From assembly GCF_018127805.1 (NCBI RefSeq), contig NZ_CP072334.1:1032001-1096000 (forward strand): a stretch of 64,000 nt of DNA, in the 5' to 3' direction. How positions within the stretch are numbered: the first letter of the stretch is position 1; every line of letters starts with the position of its first letter. Shown piece after piece: positions 17,167-25,637 of this stretch. A model generated the notes under the pieces. That model did no database searches and had not been told where the DNA came from. It saw only the letters and a list, made by a program, of their open reading frames with translations. This stretch comes from Prevotella sp. oral taxon 475 (GTDB taxonomy: Bacteria; Bacteroidota; Bacteroidia; Bacteroidales; Bacteroidaceae). The translations under genes were made by a program, and so were the position numbers.

Positions 17167-18789
17167 ATGAACACGTATATGAAAACAACGAAGATATTAT
17201 TCTGGGCGTTTACGTTCGCAGCTATGCTTCAAGGGTGTAATCTCGACCGCGAGCCAGCCGACTATATAGACTATGGCGTCTCGTTTAACAATATGCAAGA
17301 CGCAGCCAAATGGGATAACGGCATCTATTCCACCCTTCGTGGCAAGTTCGGAGGTGGCTATGTGTTGCCCCAAGAGGCACAAGCCGACATGCTTAACGCG
17401 CATGCGGCCTTCGGAAACCTTTATGGCGAGTTCCATGGATGGACCATTTTGCCCGAAAGCAACGTGATACAAGAAATCTATCACTCGTATTATTCGGCCC
17501 TTGTAGATGCCAACGTGGTGATAACTAAGTTGCCTCAGTTGCCCGTTAGCGAGTCCGAAAAGCCCACGCAACGCCATTATCTGGGTAATGCATACTTTGC
17601 TCGGGCCTTCTATCATTTTAGTTTGGCCTTGCGTTGGGGCATGATTTACGAGCCTACGACGGCCAATAAAGACCTTGGAGTGGTGTTGGCGCTAATGCCT
17701 GGATCGTTAGACAAACCGGCTCGAGCCACCAATGCGCAGACCTACAAACAGATATTAGACGACTTGAACGAAGCCGAAACGCTGTTGGCCGATGTTCCTA
17801 CCAGTCCAGGAAACACCGAAATAAACGCCGATGCAGTGCGAGCACTTCGTGCACGCGTATACTTATATATGGGCGACATGGATAAAGCCTATCAAGAAGC
17901 TAAGCAGTTGGTAGACCGAAACACCTATCCGCTTATCGCGCCATATACCTCGAAGCTGAACAGCGAGGGTAAAATAACCCCCAGCGAAGACGCTTTTGCG
18001 CAGATGTGGTTCTACGATAAGGGTACCGAACAGATATGGCAGCCCTACGTGGCCAAAGAAAACGAAGTGCCTACGGTTACTTCGCTCTATGGTGCCGACC
18101 TCTCTACGACCACCTATTGGGATGAATCCAAACAGTCAAATAAGGTTGGCGACTACAACAAACCTCCCTATGTGCCGACGCGCGAAGTGATTAACGACCT
18201 CTTCGCCAGTGGAACCGACCACCGCGCACAGGTTCATTTCGAGTTTGTAAACACCACGGTGAACGACAAGAACGTGTCTACCCAACTCTATGTAGTGTCT
18301 AAGTTTAAGGGCAATCCCAACTACGCCACGCTCACCAGCACACATTGGGGTGGCTATGTGCCTAATGGCAATCAGGCTCCCAAGCCTTTCCGCATAGCCG
18401 AACAATACCTCATCGTGGCCGAGGCTGCCTACAAATTGGGTAACACTGCTGATGCCCAAACCTACCTCAACACGCTTCGTCAATCGCGTGGTGTACCAAC
18501 CACGAACCTAACAGGCGAAGATCTCTACGAAGAAATAAAGAACGAACGCGCTCGCGAATTGGCTTTCGAGGGTTTCCGACTTTGGGATTTGCGTCGTTGG
18601 AAACGAGGTGTACGCAAGCGTACATTCCAAGGTGCAAAGGGCTATTACCAAGTTCCAGGCTCGTTCTACGCAGGTGGCTACAAGGTAGACATACAACCCG
18701 ACAACAAGATGTTTGTGTGGCCGTTCCCCGATAACGAAGTGCAGATAAACCCGAACGTTAAGCAAAACCCAGGATGGGATAAGCAATGA
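17167..18789 (+). CDS. SusD/RagB-family substrate-binding lipoprotein
   Basis: A 540-residue surface lipoprotein forming the lid on the SusC partner. The lipobox is LQGC, with Cys24 from the first ATG; a second start at 17179 (MKTTKILFW) fits equally well. The body has the SusD tetratricopeptide-like core (RALRARVYLYMGDMDKAYQEAKQLV near 225-250) and the C-terminal family signature RELAFEGFRLWDLRRWKRG (about 465-485). The end of the gene overlaps the upstream limit of the next frame, and all five genes are closely spaced. Specificity cannot be read, because SusD-like proteins bind glycans or peptides with the same fold. Confidence 0.92.
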   Translation: MNTYMKTTKILFWAFTFAAMLQGCNLDREPADYIDYGVSFNNMQDAAKWDNGIYSTLRGKFGGGYVLPQEAQADMLNAHAAFGNLYGEFHGWTILPESNVIQEIYHSYYSALVDANVVITKLPQLPVSESEKPTQRHYLGNAYFARAFYHFSLALRWGMIYEPTTANKDLGVVLALMPGSLDKPARATNAQTYKQILDDLNEAETLLADVPTSPGNTEINADAVRALRARVYLYMGDMDKAYQEAKQLVDRNTYPLIAPYTSKLNSEGKITPSEDAFAQMWFYDKGTEQIWQPYVAKENEVPTVTSLYGADLSTTTYWDESKQSNKVGDYNKPPYVPTREVINDLFASGTDHRAQVHFEFVNTTVNDKNVSTQLYVVSKFKGNPNYATLTSTHWGGYVPNGNQAPKPFRIAEQYLIVAEAAYKLGNTADAQTYLNTLRQSRGVPTTNLTGEDLYEEIKNERARELAFEGFRLWDLRRWKRGVRKRTFQGAKGYYQVPGSFYAGGYKVDIQPDNKMFVWPFPDNEVQINPNVKQNPGWDKQ

Positions 18790-18818
18790 CACATACGCTA
18801 ACAAAAAACAAATACGCT

Positions 18819-20540
18819 ATGTATAAGAATATAAAGATATGGGCTTTGCTCATCGTGGCATCGTTGGCAAGCGCATGCCAGAAAGATCTTACCTTGGGCG
18901 GAACAGAAGACATCGTTCAAGGCGAGACGCAGACGCTCACCCTCAAGCAAGAGGGCGAAACTAAGATGGTAAGCTTTGCTACACTTGGCCATGAATGGCA
19001 AGTGGAGAAGGGCTCTTACGATGCTTGGCTCACCGCAAAGAAAGTGGGACAGGCACTCGAACTAACGGCTACGGCCAACGAAGAAGCCGATGAACGCCAG
19101 GCCGAAGTGGTTCTGGCCACGCCCAGCGGTAAGCAAACGGTAACGGTTACGCAGTTTGGCACGGCGCCTTTCATCTCTGTAGACGGTAGCAACGGTACGG
19201 CCATCTTCAACCATGAAGCACATACGGCCGTAGAGTTGAACGTTATTTCCAACTCGGATAACTGGCGTGTGGAGCAGGTAGACAAGGAAAAGAACACCTG
19301 GCTCACGTACGAAGTCGACCAAAAACAACGCAAGTTGAGGCTAACCCTTACCTCCATCGACCGCAATAGTCCATGGGCGCAAAGCAGTAGAACCGAAAAG
19401 CTGTTCCTATCTAACGGCAATAAGCACTTCTTGCTCAACGTAACGCAAAACGGATATGTGCAATTTCAGCTACCCGTATGGGATCTCGACAAGTTTGATT
19501 TAGCACGAGTTACCCAGCTGGAAGGCGAAAGAAACAACAGCCGAGATAGAAAGTTCGAGATCGATTCTCTGTTGCCGTACAAGGAAGACTTGGATAAGGT
19601 ATACTATGCGTTCCATTCTCCCGGTGAGCAATCTCCTCGTATATTCTACTATCCCAACTATCACACCAAGCTAATAGTAAGTGCTTGGCTGAAAGCACCT
19701 AAGGGGAAGGAATTCCAAAAAGAATCATACGACCCTTGGTTGAGGCAACAGAACTTCAAGCTGGGTAATAAACAGCGCGTTGCAACCGAAACACAGTACT
19801 ACTGCGAAGAGGAAAATCAAACGCGATTGATGCATGTTTACGACGATCCCAACAACCTTAAGATGTTTGGTGGCGTCTACAAGAGCCCCTGCATGAAGTA
19901 CGTTGTGAGCTCAAACGAACTGAAAGTGGGCAGCAATGGCAAGGCTACATGCTTCCCCGTGTTTATTTCCGACCGCATGCACAACAAGTCGTTCAAGCTG
20001 AAAGAGGTGATCGAGTTTGAGAAGAAGCGAGGAATGAAGCCCGATTTCGAAAACCAATTCAACAGCGAAAAGATCACTACCACCACCGAAGACCCGAGTT
20101 GCAAGTACTCGCGCTTGCTTTTCGTACCCGAAAATGCTAGCTACGATGCGGGCTCACTGGCCAATGTGATTTACTTCTTTAACTGGCGAGGCGTTACGCC
20201 CGAAGATATCGATGCGGGTTTGGTGGCCGATGCCGACCTCAGCGGTACCGTTGGCTCGTGCCAAGTGTTCTATATGGGTGGCGAAGTGCTATATAATCGC
20301 GAGGTGGAAGGCACTCCTGGCGTGTACGAATGGTACACCTATACCTTGCCAACCAGCACAAGGAACGCCATTGAAGAGAAAGGTTACAGCTACTTCCGTG
20401 GCGACAATAGCGGCTTTGTTACCTACTTCCGTGGCGAGGCCGACCTCATCGACATGCGCCCGCAGCAAACGCGTACGGTCATCACTTACTATAAGAGTAA
20501 GCATTATGTTGACCTCATCAAGAAAACCCTCAACCTTTAG
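18819..20540 (+). CDS. BACON-domain surface lipoprotein of the SusCD operon
   Basis: A 573-residue lipoprotein from the ATG at 18819, which puts the lipobox LASAC directly after a 20-residue signal; an upstream ATG at 18786 adds an implausible leader. Two BACON-like immunoglobulin-type domains can be traced: residues about 30-105 (ending TPSGKQTVTVTQFG) and 106-205 (ending NKHFLLNVTQNG). Each ends with the characteristic V-T-Q motif. The C-terminal ~350 residues, rich in aromatic residues, are not recognised. In SusCD loci this position usually holds a surface glycan-binding protein. Here, beside a protease, it may instead bind protein or mucin at the surface. No catalytic motif is seen. Confidence 0.75.
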   Translation: MYKNIKIWALLIVASLASACQKDLTLGGTEDIVQGETQTLTLKQEGETKMVSFATLGHEWQVEKGSYDAWLTAKKVGQALELTATANEEADERQAEVVLATPSGKQTVTVTQFGTAPFISVDGSNGTAIFNHEAHTAVELNVISNSDNWRVEQVDKEKNTWLTYEVDQKQRKLRLTLTSIDRNSPWAQSSRTEKLFLSNGNKHFLLNVTQNGYVQFQLPVWDLDKFDLARVTQLEGERNNSRDRKFEIDSLLPYKEDLDKVYYAFHSPGEQSPRIFYYPNYHTKLIVSAWLKAPKGKEFQKESYDPWLRQQNFKLGNKQRVATETQYYCEEENQTRLMHVYDDPNNLKMFGGVYKSPCMKYVVSSNELKVGSNGKATCFPVFISDRMHNKSFKLKEVIEFEKKRGMKPDFENQFNSEKITTTTEDPSCKYSRLLFVPENASYDAGSLANVIYFFNWRGVTPEDIDAGLVADADLSGTVGSCQVFYMGGEVLYNREVEGTPGVYEWYTYTLPTSTRNAIEEKGYSYFRGDNSGFVTYFRGEADLIDMRPQQTRTVITYYKSKHYVDLIKKTLNL

Positions 20541-20552
20541 ACATCCCATTCA

Positions 20553-23408
20553 ATGAAAAAGTTCAGAAACATATATACACTGGCGGCTTGCATGATGCTG
20601 GCGGTAGGCATGTTTTCGGCCTGTAACGACGACCTGCTATCCACGCAAAACAACCCTAATGCAGCCCAAACCACGCCCGACGATGCCTTTCCTTGGCAAC
20701 CAGGTATGGCCTTTATTAAGCTGAAAGCTAGCGTAAACCCCAGCACGCGCGCAGCAACGCAGAGCGTAACACGTGCAAAGGTGTTCAACAACACCGACGT
20801 TAAGGTGGAGCAGGTGTTCGACATGACCAACGATTATGCCGATTTGAAACGTGCAAGAGGCCTCGATCGCTGGTTCGTCGTGAAGTTCGACAGCACCAAG
20901 AACGTTGAAGAAGTGATCAACGAACTGCTTCGCGACCCTGCCATCGAGAAAGCTCACGGCAACGTGCAGATTGCTCCCAACAAGGTGAAGTACACCTCCG
21001 CCACCCGCGCACCTATTCCCGAAAACAGGCTAAGGGCTGCGAACGACGGCACAGGATTCCTAAACTTCAACGACCCATACCTGAAATATCAGTGGCATTA
21101 CACAACAACCATCCCCTCGTATGGTATGTTTAAGGAAGGTGCAGACGTAAACCTGTTCCCCGCTTGGCAAAAAGAGACGGGCGACCCCCATGTGGTTGTG
21201 GCCGTAATGGACTCGGGTATCGACTTTGAACACGAAGACTTGGCTGCCTCGGCATGGCAAGGAGTGGACTCGAAGACGGGCGAGAAAATACACGGACGTA
21301 ACTTCTACGCTGCCGAAAGCGGTAAGGGCAACCCCAACGTGATCGTCGCAGGCGGACACGGAACGCACGTGGCAGGAACCATTGCCGCACGAAACAACAA
21401 CGGCGTTGGCGTTAGTGGTGTGGCAGGAGGTAATGGCGACAACAATTCGGGCGTACGATTGATGAGCTGCGAAATATACGGACGCGACGGCTACAACGAA
21501 ACCGCCTCTACCGCCTACATCGTTAAGGCTTTCGAGTTTGCTGCCGAAAATGGTGCTTCCGTATGTAACTGCTCGTGGGGTTACGCCTTTGATCGCAAGA
21601 AATATCTCAACAACGAGAACTTCCAAGCTATCTTCAAGGCGCAGTTTGACTTGCTGAAAGAGGGTATTAACTACTTTACCGACTATGCAGGATGCGACCC
21701 GCAGGGCAACAAAAAGCCTGGATCTTACATGAAAGGTGGCCTTGTTATCTTCGCGTCGGGTAACGATTCGCAGTACGATATCGAAATGATACCAGCCTCT
21801 TATCCCCGCGTGGTGGCCGTGGGAGCTACCAACAGCATGGGCATTCCCACCGATTACATGAACAAAGGACCATGGGTTGACATCCTTGCACCTGGTGGAA
21901 CCACCGAGACGAACGAAGTAATGAGGGGTGTATTAAGCACTGTGCCTAAGAATTTTGCCCAGTCTAAAACTGGTTCTACACCCAATACCGACTTCATTCT
22001 GCCCAACGATGGCAACTATGCATACGCCCAAGGCACGTCGATGGCTGCGCCCCACGTGTCGGGTATTGCAGCGTTGATTGTGTCGAAGTTTGGTAAAACC
22101 AACCCCAACTTCACCAACGAAGACCTTCGCCGACGCATACTTGGGGCTGTAAAGGCCACTAGTCCCTACGCCGTTAAAACCGATGCCAACCTCGCAGGCA
22201 AAATGGGTGTGGGCTTTATCGATGCAGATTTTGCACTGGCCGACCCCGAAACGCAGAAACCCGACGCACCAGAAATAACCGTTACCGACTATTCTGCGGA
22301 TGCCACTCGCGGCTATTACGATGCCCGCATAACGTGGAAGGTAACCGCCGATGCCGATGCGCTGAACCCACAACACACGGCTTTTGCCTACGATATACAC
22401 CTATATAAGAAGGCCGACATGAGCAAAGCCGTGCAAAGCTTTACCCGTTATTCGTACGATAAGCCTGTTGGCACCGAGCTGGAGCAAGAGTTTACGGGAC
22501 TAGATACCGATGTAGACTATGTGGTGAAGATGTCGGCGCGCGACCGTTTCAACAATACTTCGGCCGATGTAACGGCAAACTTCAAGACGCGCCTTAACCA
22601 TGCGCCCGTACTTGGTGGTGCAATGACCGACACTTTGCGCCTACTCGACACCCAACCATACTACCATCAGGTGCTACCCGTAACCGATGAAGACGGCCAC
22701 ACCTGGACCTACACCACCACCGCGCTGCCCAGCGGCGTTGAAATGAAACGTGTTGGCAACGCCTTAGACCTCTTTATAAAGGTAGGTTCCGTTGGGACGT
22801 ATGGCTTTGAAGTGACGCTCACCGACCAACTTGGCGGTAAGACGGTGCAGAAATTCGCCTATAAGGTGGTTTCGCACACGGCTCCCACACCCACCAACAC
22901 GCTTAGCGACGTGTCGTTGTTCGAGCAGGGCGAGGCCGCACAAATCAATTTGGCCAACGCTTTCACAGCCATGAGCGGTGGCGAGATGCAATTCGCGGCC
23001 ACATCTAGCAACGATGCGGTGGTGAAAGCCTCCGTAGAGGGTAAGCAACTAACGCTAACCCCTGGACAAAAAGGCACGGCCACGATAACCCTCACGGCCA
23101 TCGATGGTGGCAAACGCACCACAACAACCATCCAGGTGCGTGTTACCGACAAGAACGCACCCGACGTGCACACCATCTATCCTATACCGGCGCACAGCTA
23201 CATCAAGGCGCTTATGCGCAGTGGGGTAAGTAAGGTGCAGGTTATCGTTACCTCTTTGCGCGGCCAAAAGCTTATCGACGAAACCTTAACGCCCGACAGT
23301 CGCACGCACGAAGTAACCTTGGGCATCGACCGACTAGCTCCTGGCACCTATTATCTGCTGCTCAAAACCGAGCGCATAACAAGCAAACACACCTTCATCA
23401 AGAAATAA
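20553..23408 (+). CDS. Subtilisin-like (S8) serine protease with type IX sorting domain
   Basis: A 951-residue protease. The N-terminal signal ends in FSAC (Cys24), a plausible lipobox. A propeptide-like region follows (about 50-150, containing RWFVVKFDS and IEKAHGNVQIAPNK). The catalytic domain has Asp220 (VMDSGIDFEHEDL), His269 (GGHGTHVAGT) and Ser496 (GTSMAAPHVSG), plus the oxyanion Asn in FASGND, so it should be active. A fibronectin-III-like domain (about 575-690) and cadherin/Ig-like repeats (about 690-870) follow. The last ~80 residues (YPIPAHSYI ... LAPGTYYLLLKTERITSKHTFIKK) match type A type IX secretion sorting domains. A lipobox combined with such a domain is unusual. It probably degrades host or dietary protein near the SusCD importer. 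Confidence 0.9.
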   Translation: MKKFRNIYTLAACMMLAVGMFSACNDDLLSTQNNPNAAQTTPDDAFPWQPGMAFIKLKASVNPSTRAATQSVTRAKVFNNTDVKVEQVFDMTNDYADLKRARGLDRWFVVKFDSTKNVEEVINELLRDPAIEKAHGNVQIAPNKVKYTSATRAPIPENRLRAANDGTGFLNFNDPYLKYQWHYTTTIPSYGMFKEGADVNLFPAWQKETGDPHVVVAVMDSGIDFEHEDLAASAWQGVDSKTGEKIHGRNFYAAESGKGNPNVIVAGGHGTHVAGTIAARNNNGVGVSGVAGGNGDNNSGVRLMSCEIYGRDGYNETASTAYIVKAFEFAAENGASVCNCSWGYAFDRKKYLNNENFQAIFKAQFDLLKEGINYFTDYAGCDPQGNKKPGSYMKGGLVIFASGNDSQYDIEMIPASYPRVVAVGATNSMGIPTDYMNKGPWVDILAPGGTTETNEVMRGVLSTVPKNFAQSKTGSTPNTDFILPNDGNYAYAQGTSMAAPHVSGIAALIVSKFGKTNPNFTNEDLRRRILGAVKATSPYAVKTDANLAGKMGVGFIDADFALADPETQKPDAPEITVTDYSADATRGYYDARITWKVTADADALNPQHTAFAYDIHLYKKADMSKAVQSFTRYSYDKPVGTELEQEFTGLDTDVDYVVKMSARDRFNNTSADVTANFKTRLNHAPVLGGAMTDTLRLLDTQPYYHQVLPVTDEDGHTWTYTTTALPSGVEMKRVGNALDLFIKVGSVGTYGFEVTLTDQLGGKTVQKFAYKVVSHTAPTPTNTLSDVSLFEQGEAAQINLANAFTAMSGGEMQFAATSSNDAVVKASVEGKQLTLTPGQKGTATITLTAIDGGKRTTTTIQVRVTDKNAPDVHTIYPIPAHSYIKALMRSGVSKVQVIVTSLRGQKLIDETLTPDSRTHEVTLGIDRLAPGTYYLLLKTERITSKHTFIKK

Positions 23409-23418
23409 ACAGCACGCT

Positions 23419-24363
23419 ATGAATAAGATATCAATGGCACTCCTCGCGCTTGGCGCAAGCCTTGCAATGGAGGCCACGGCGCAAAGTCGCATACTACCTG
23501 TGCTAGAAGCTACACCCGATGCGCGCACAGCAGCCCTGGGTGGCACTTTGCTTGGCAATGCCAACCAAATGCACATTTACACTAACCCCGCCGCTCTTAC
23601 CTTTGGCGAAAAACGTTTTGTAGCCGACGTGTCTGCCGAGGCACAGCCCAAGACCGACGAGGGCCGACTGATGCAATACAACTTTGCCACGGGCTATCGC
23701 TTTGCCAATCGTTCGGCATTGATGGCAGGCGTGCGTTACCTTGGCGGCCTAACGGTTCCCTCGGTGGGTGCTACGGGCGAACCGGATAAGGTTTCGCCCT
23801 ACGATATGGCCATAGACTTGGGCTATTCGTTCGCCGTAACGCCCGAAGTGGCCGTGTATGCCACTGCAACCTACGCCCGAAGTCATGCCGCAACCAGCGC
23901 CAACGCTTATGCTTTCTCGGTTGGAGCGGCCTATCAAAAGGGTTTCAACATCTGTCCAACTGTTCCAACCACGCTAACCGTTGGCGCACGACTGTTGGAT
24001 TTCGGCAAGTCGGTGAAGTTTAACGATACGGGCATACCCCAAAGTTTGCCCACTTCGGTGGCAGTAGGTGGCGACTGGGCCGTAAACTTCGCTCCGCAAC
24101 ACGCGCTTACTTACGCCCTTTCGTGTCGTTATTTCACCCCGAAAGATGCTAGCGAAACCTTGCTTGCCGGCGGTTTGGAGTACACTTACAACCGCATGCT
24201 CTCTGCAAGGGTGGGCTATCAGTATGCCGACAAGGGCTCTAACGCCCTCACTTTCGGTGCTGGTGGCGAGTTGTCGGGCTTTAAGCTCAACGTGGCCTAC
24301 CACCATGCCTTTGCCGATTATGGTGTAGATGCCCTGATGGTAGGCGTAGGTTACGCCTTCTAG
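23419..24363 (+). CDS. PorV/PorQ-family outer-membrane protein (type IX secretion)
   Basis: A 314-residue FadL-like barrel. Signal peptide to about residue 21 (EATAQ), then the family opening PVLEATPDARTAALGG and NPAALTFGEKRF, regular barrel strands throughout, and a terminal aromatic residue (GVGYAF). PorV shuttles type IX cargo from the translocon to the attachment complex; PorQ does a related job. Here the gene starts 10 bp after a protease that carries a type IX sorting domain, so it may be a dedicated shuttle or anchor for that cargo and not the genome's main PorV. That role is inference. It is the last gene of the operon and is followed by a strong terminator. Confidence 0.82.
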   Translation: MNKISMALLALGASLAMEATAQSRILPVLEATPDARTAALGGTLLGNANQMHIYTNPAALTFGEKRFVADVSAEAQPKTDEGRLMQYNFATGYRFANRSALMAGVRYLGGLTVPSVGATGEPDKVSPYDMAIDLGYSFAVTPEVAVYATATYARSHAATSANAYAFSVGAAYQKGFNICPTVPTTLTVGARLLDFGKSVKFNDTGIPQSLPTSVAVGGDWAVNFAPQHALTYALSCRYFTPKDASETLLAGGLEYTYNRMLSARVGYQYADKGSNALTFGAGGELSGFKLNVAYHHAFADYGVDALMVGVGYAF

Positions 24364-24414
24364 CATCATTCAACGACGTGCGTTGTATCGGAAACAACGC
24401 GCAATAATCACAAT

Positions 24415-24466
24415 AAGCGAAAGCCATGTCTTGCCGTAATTGCGGCGCGGCATGGCTTTCGCTTTT
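24415..24466 (+). terminator. Strong intrinsic terminator of the SusC-PorV operon
   Basis: A 14-bp perfect stem (AAGCGAAAGCCATG at 24415-24428, CATGGCTTTCGCTT at 24451-24464) with a nested CCG/CGG stem in the loop and a short T run. A smaller hairpin (GCGTTGT / ACAACGC) precedes it near 24381. Confidence 0.85.
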
Positions 24467-24856
24467 GTTGATGCACGCTATATGTGGTGCTAGCGGCGTT
24501 TACATGTTTGCTATTATCAAAAGCATTGTATCGCTAAATCGTTACTTATATTTTTGCCAACTCATCGCATAAGTTTACTTACAATACTTATTTCGTTTGC
24601 CCACTCATTTATAAAAGAAACAGTAGATTGCGAGGATGTTTCCCATCTCTTAGCTTTTGAGTTGTAAAAGCTAAGAAAACGAATGCCAAAAGCTAAGAAA
24701 ATGAAGTGCAAAAGCTAAGAGATGAGAAAACTGTTTGGCGGAGTTCCAGATTCGTCGGGCGGAAAAGCGTCTGTTCATACTTGAAAAACAGCTATAAAGA
24801 AAGGATGCAAATCTGCTGCAGACTTGCATCCTTCTCCTTCTTTTTAGTCCTCTTTC
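24467..24856. other. Intergenic region between PorV-like gene and rprY
   Basis: No gene is seen. The stretch holds the right copy of the 79-bp direct repeat and leads into a 22-bp array at 24857-24925. Confidence 0.6.
24663..24741. repeat. 79-bp direct repeat, right copy (AGCTAAG family)
   Basis: 75 of 79 bases match 13624-13702. GCTAAG words lie at 24670, 24692 and 24714, exactly 22 bp apart. An inverted word (TCTTAGCTTTT) lies just upstream at about 24648. Confidence 0.9.
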
Positions 24857-24925
24857 AAGACTTGTATAGAAAGCCTCTCCGCGGGTATCGAATCTCTCTT
24901 CCGCGGGTATCGAGAGCCTTTCCCG
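24857..24925. repeat. 22-bp tandem repeat beside rprY
   Basis: CCGCGGGTATCGA occurs at 24879 and 24901, 22 bp apart. Decayed flanking units (CTTGTATAGA at about 24860, CCCGAAG at about 24923) keep the same phase. The array abuts the 3' end of rprY. Confidence 0.7.
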
Positions 24926-24933
24926 AAGCCATC

Positions 24934-25632
24934 TTAATCTTCTTCCGGCGTGATCAGTTTGTAACCTTTCCCGTGGATGTTGATGATTTCGATGTCTTCA
25001 TCGTCCTTCAAGTGTTTGCGCAGCTTGGTAATGTAGACATCCATTGAGCGTGCGTTGAAGTAATTGTCATCAATCCAAATGGTCTTCAGGGCAAAGTCGC
25101 GCTGCAAAATTTCGTTTGCATGCGAGCAGAGCAATGCCAACAGCTCGTTCTCTTTGGTGGTGAGCTTGGTTTGTTTCTCGCCGATGGAGAGCAGTTGTTT
25201 TTGCGTGTCGAACACAAATTTACCGATGCGGTAGAGTGTATTTTCCTTGTTCTTCTTTCCGCGCACGCGTCGCAGGATGGCTTCAATACGGAAAACCAGC
25301 TCTTCCATGGAGAAAGGCTTGGTGATATAGTCGTCTGCTCCAATCTTGAAACCCTCCAAAATGTCTTCTTTCAAGGTCTTTGCCGTCAGGAAGATGATAG
25401 GTGTCTCGGCGTAGGCTTGACGTATTTCTTGGGCCAATGTAAAGCCATCTTTCTTCGGCATCATCACGTCCAGCACGCAGATGTCGAATTTATTCTTCAG
25501 AAAAGCCTTGTAGCCGGCTTCGCCATCGGGGCAAAGCTCTGCCATATAACCTTTAGCCTGTAGATATTCGCGAAGCAACATGCCTAAGTTTTCGTCGTCT
25601 TCGCACAGCAAAATTTTCAATTTCTCGTCCAT
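24934..25632 (-). CDS. rprY: Response regulator RprY (OmpR family)
   Basis: A 232-residue two-component regulator. The receiver domain (1-120) has the acidic pocket ED at 11-12, phospho-acceptor Asp55 (VLDVMMP), the FLTAK switch residue and the TKPF lysine. The C-terminal winged helix (about 135-228) is of OmpR type, with RDFALKTIWIDDNYFNARSMDVYITKLRKHL. Sequence and pairing with the kinase gene match RprXY of Bacteroidota, tied in B. fragilis and Porphyromonas to envelope and oxidative stress and to altered tetracycline response. The kinase gene precedes it with a 5-nt gap, so both are on one transcript. Confidence 0.92.
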   Translation of the reverse strand: MDEKLKILLCEDDENLGMLLREYLQAKGYMAELCPDGEAGYKAFLKNKFDICVLDVMMPKKDGFTLAQEIRQAYAETPIIFLTAKTLKEDILEGFKIGADDYITKPFSMEELVFRIEAILRRVRGKKNKENTLYRIGKFVFDTQKQLLSIGEKQTKLTTKENELLALLCSHANEILQRDFALKTIWIDDNYFNARSMDVYITKLRKHLKDDEDIEIINIHGKGYKLITPEED

Positions 25633-25637
25633 AAGTC

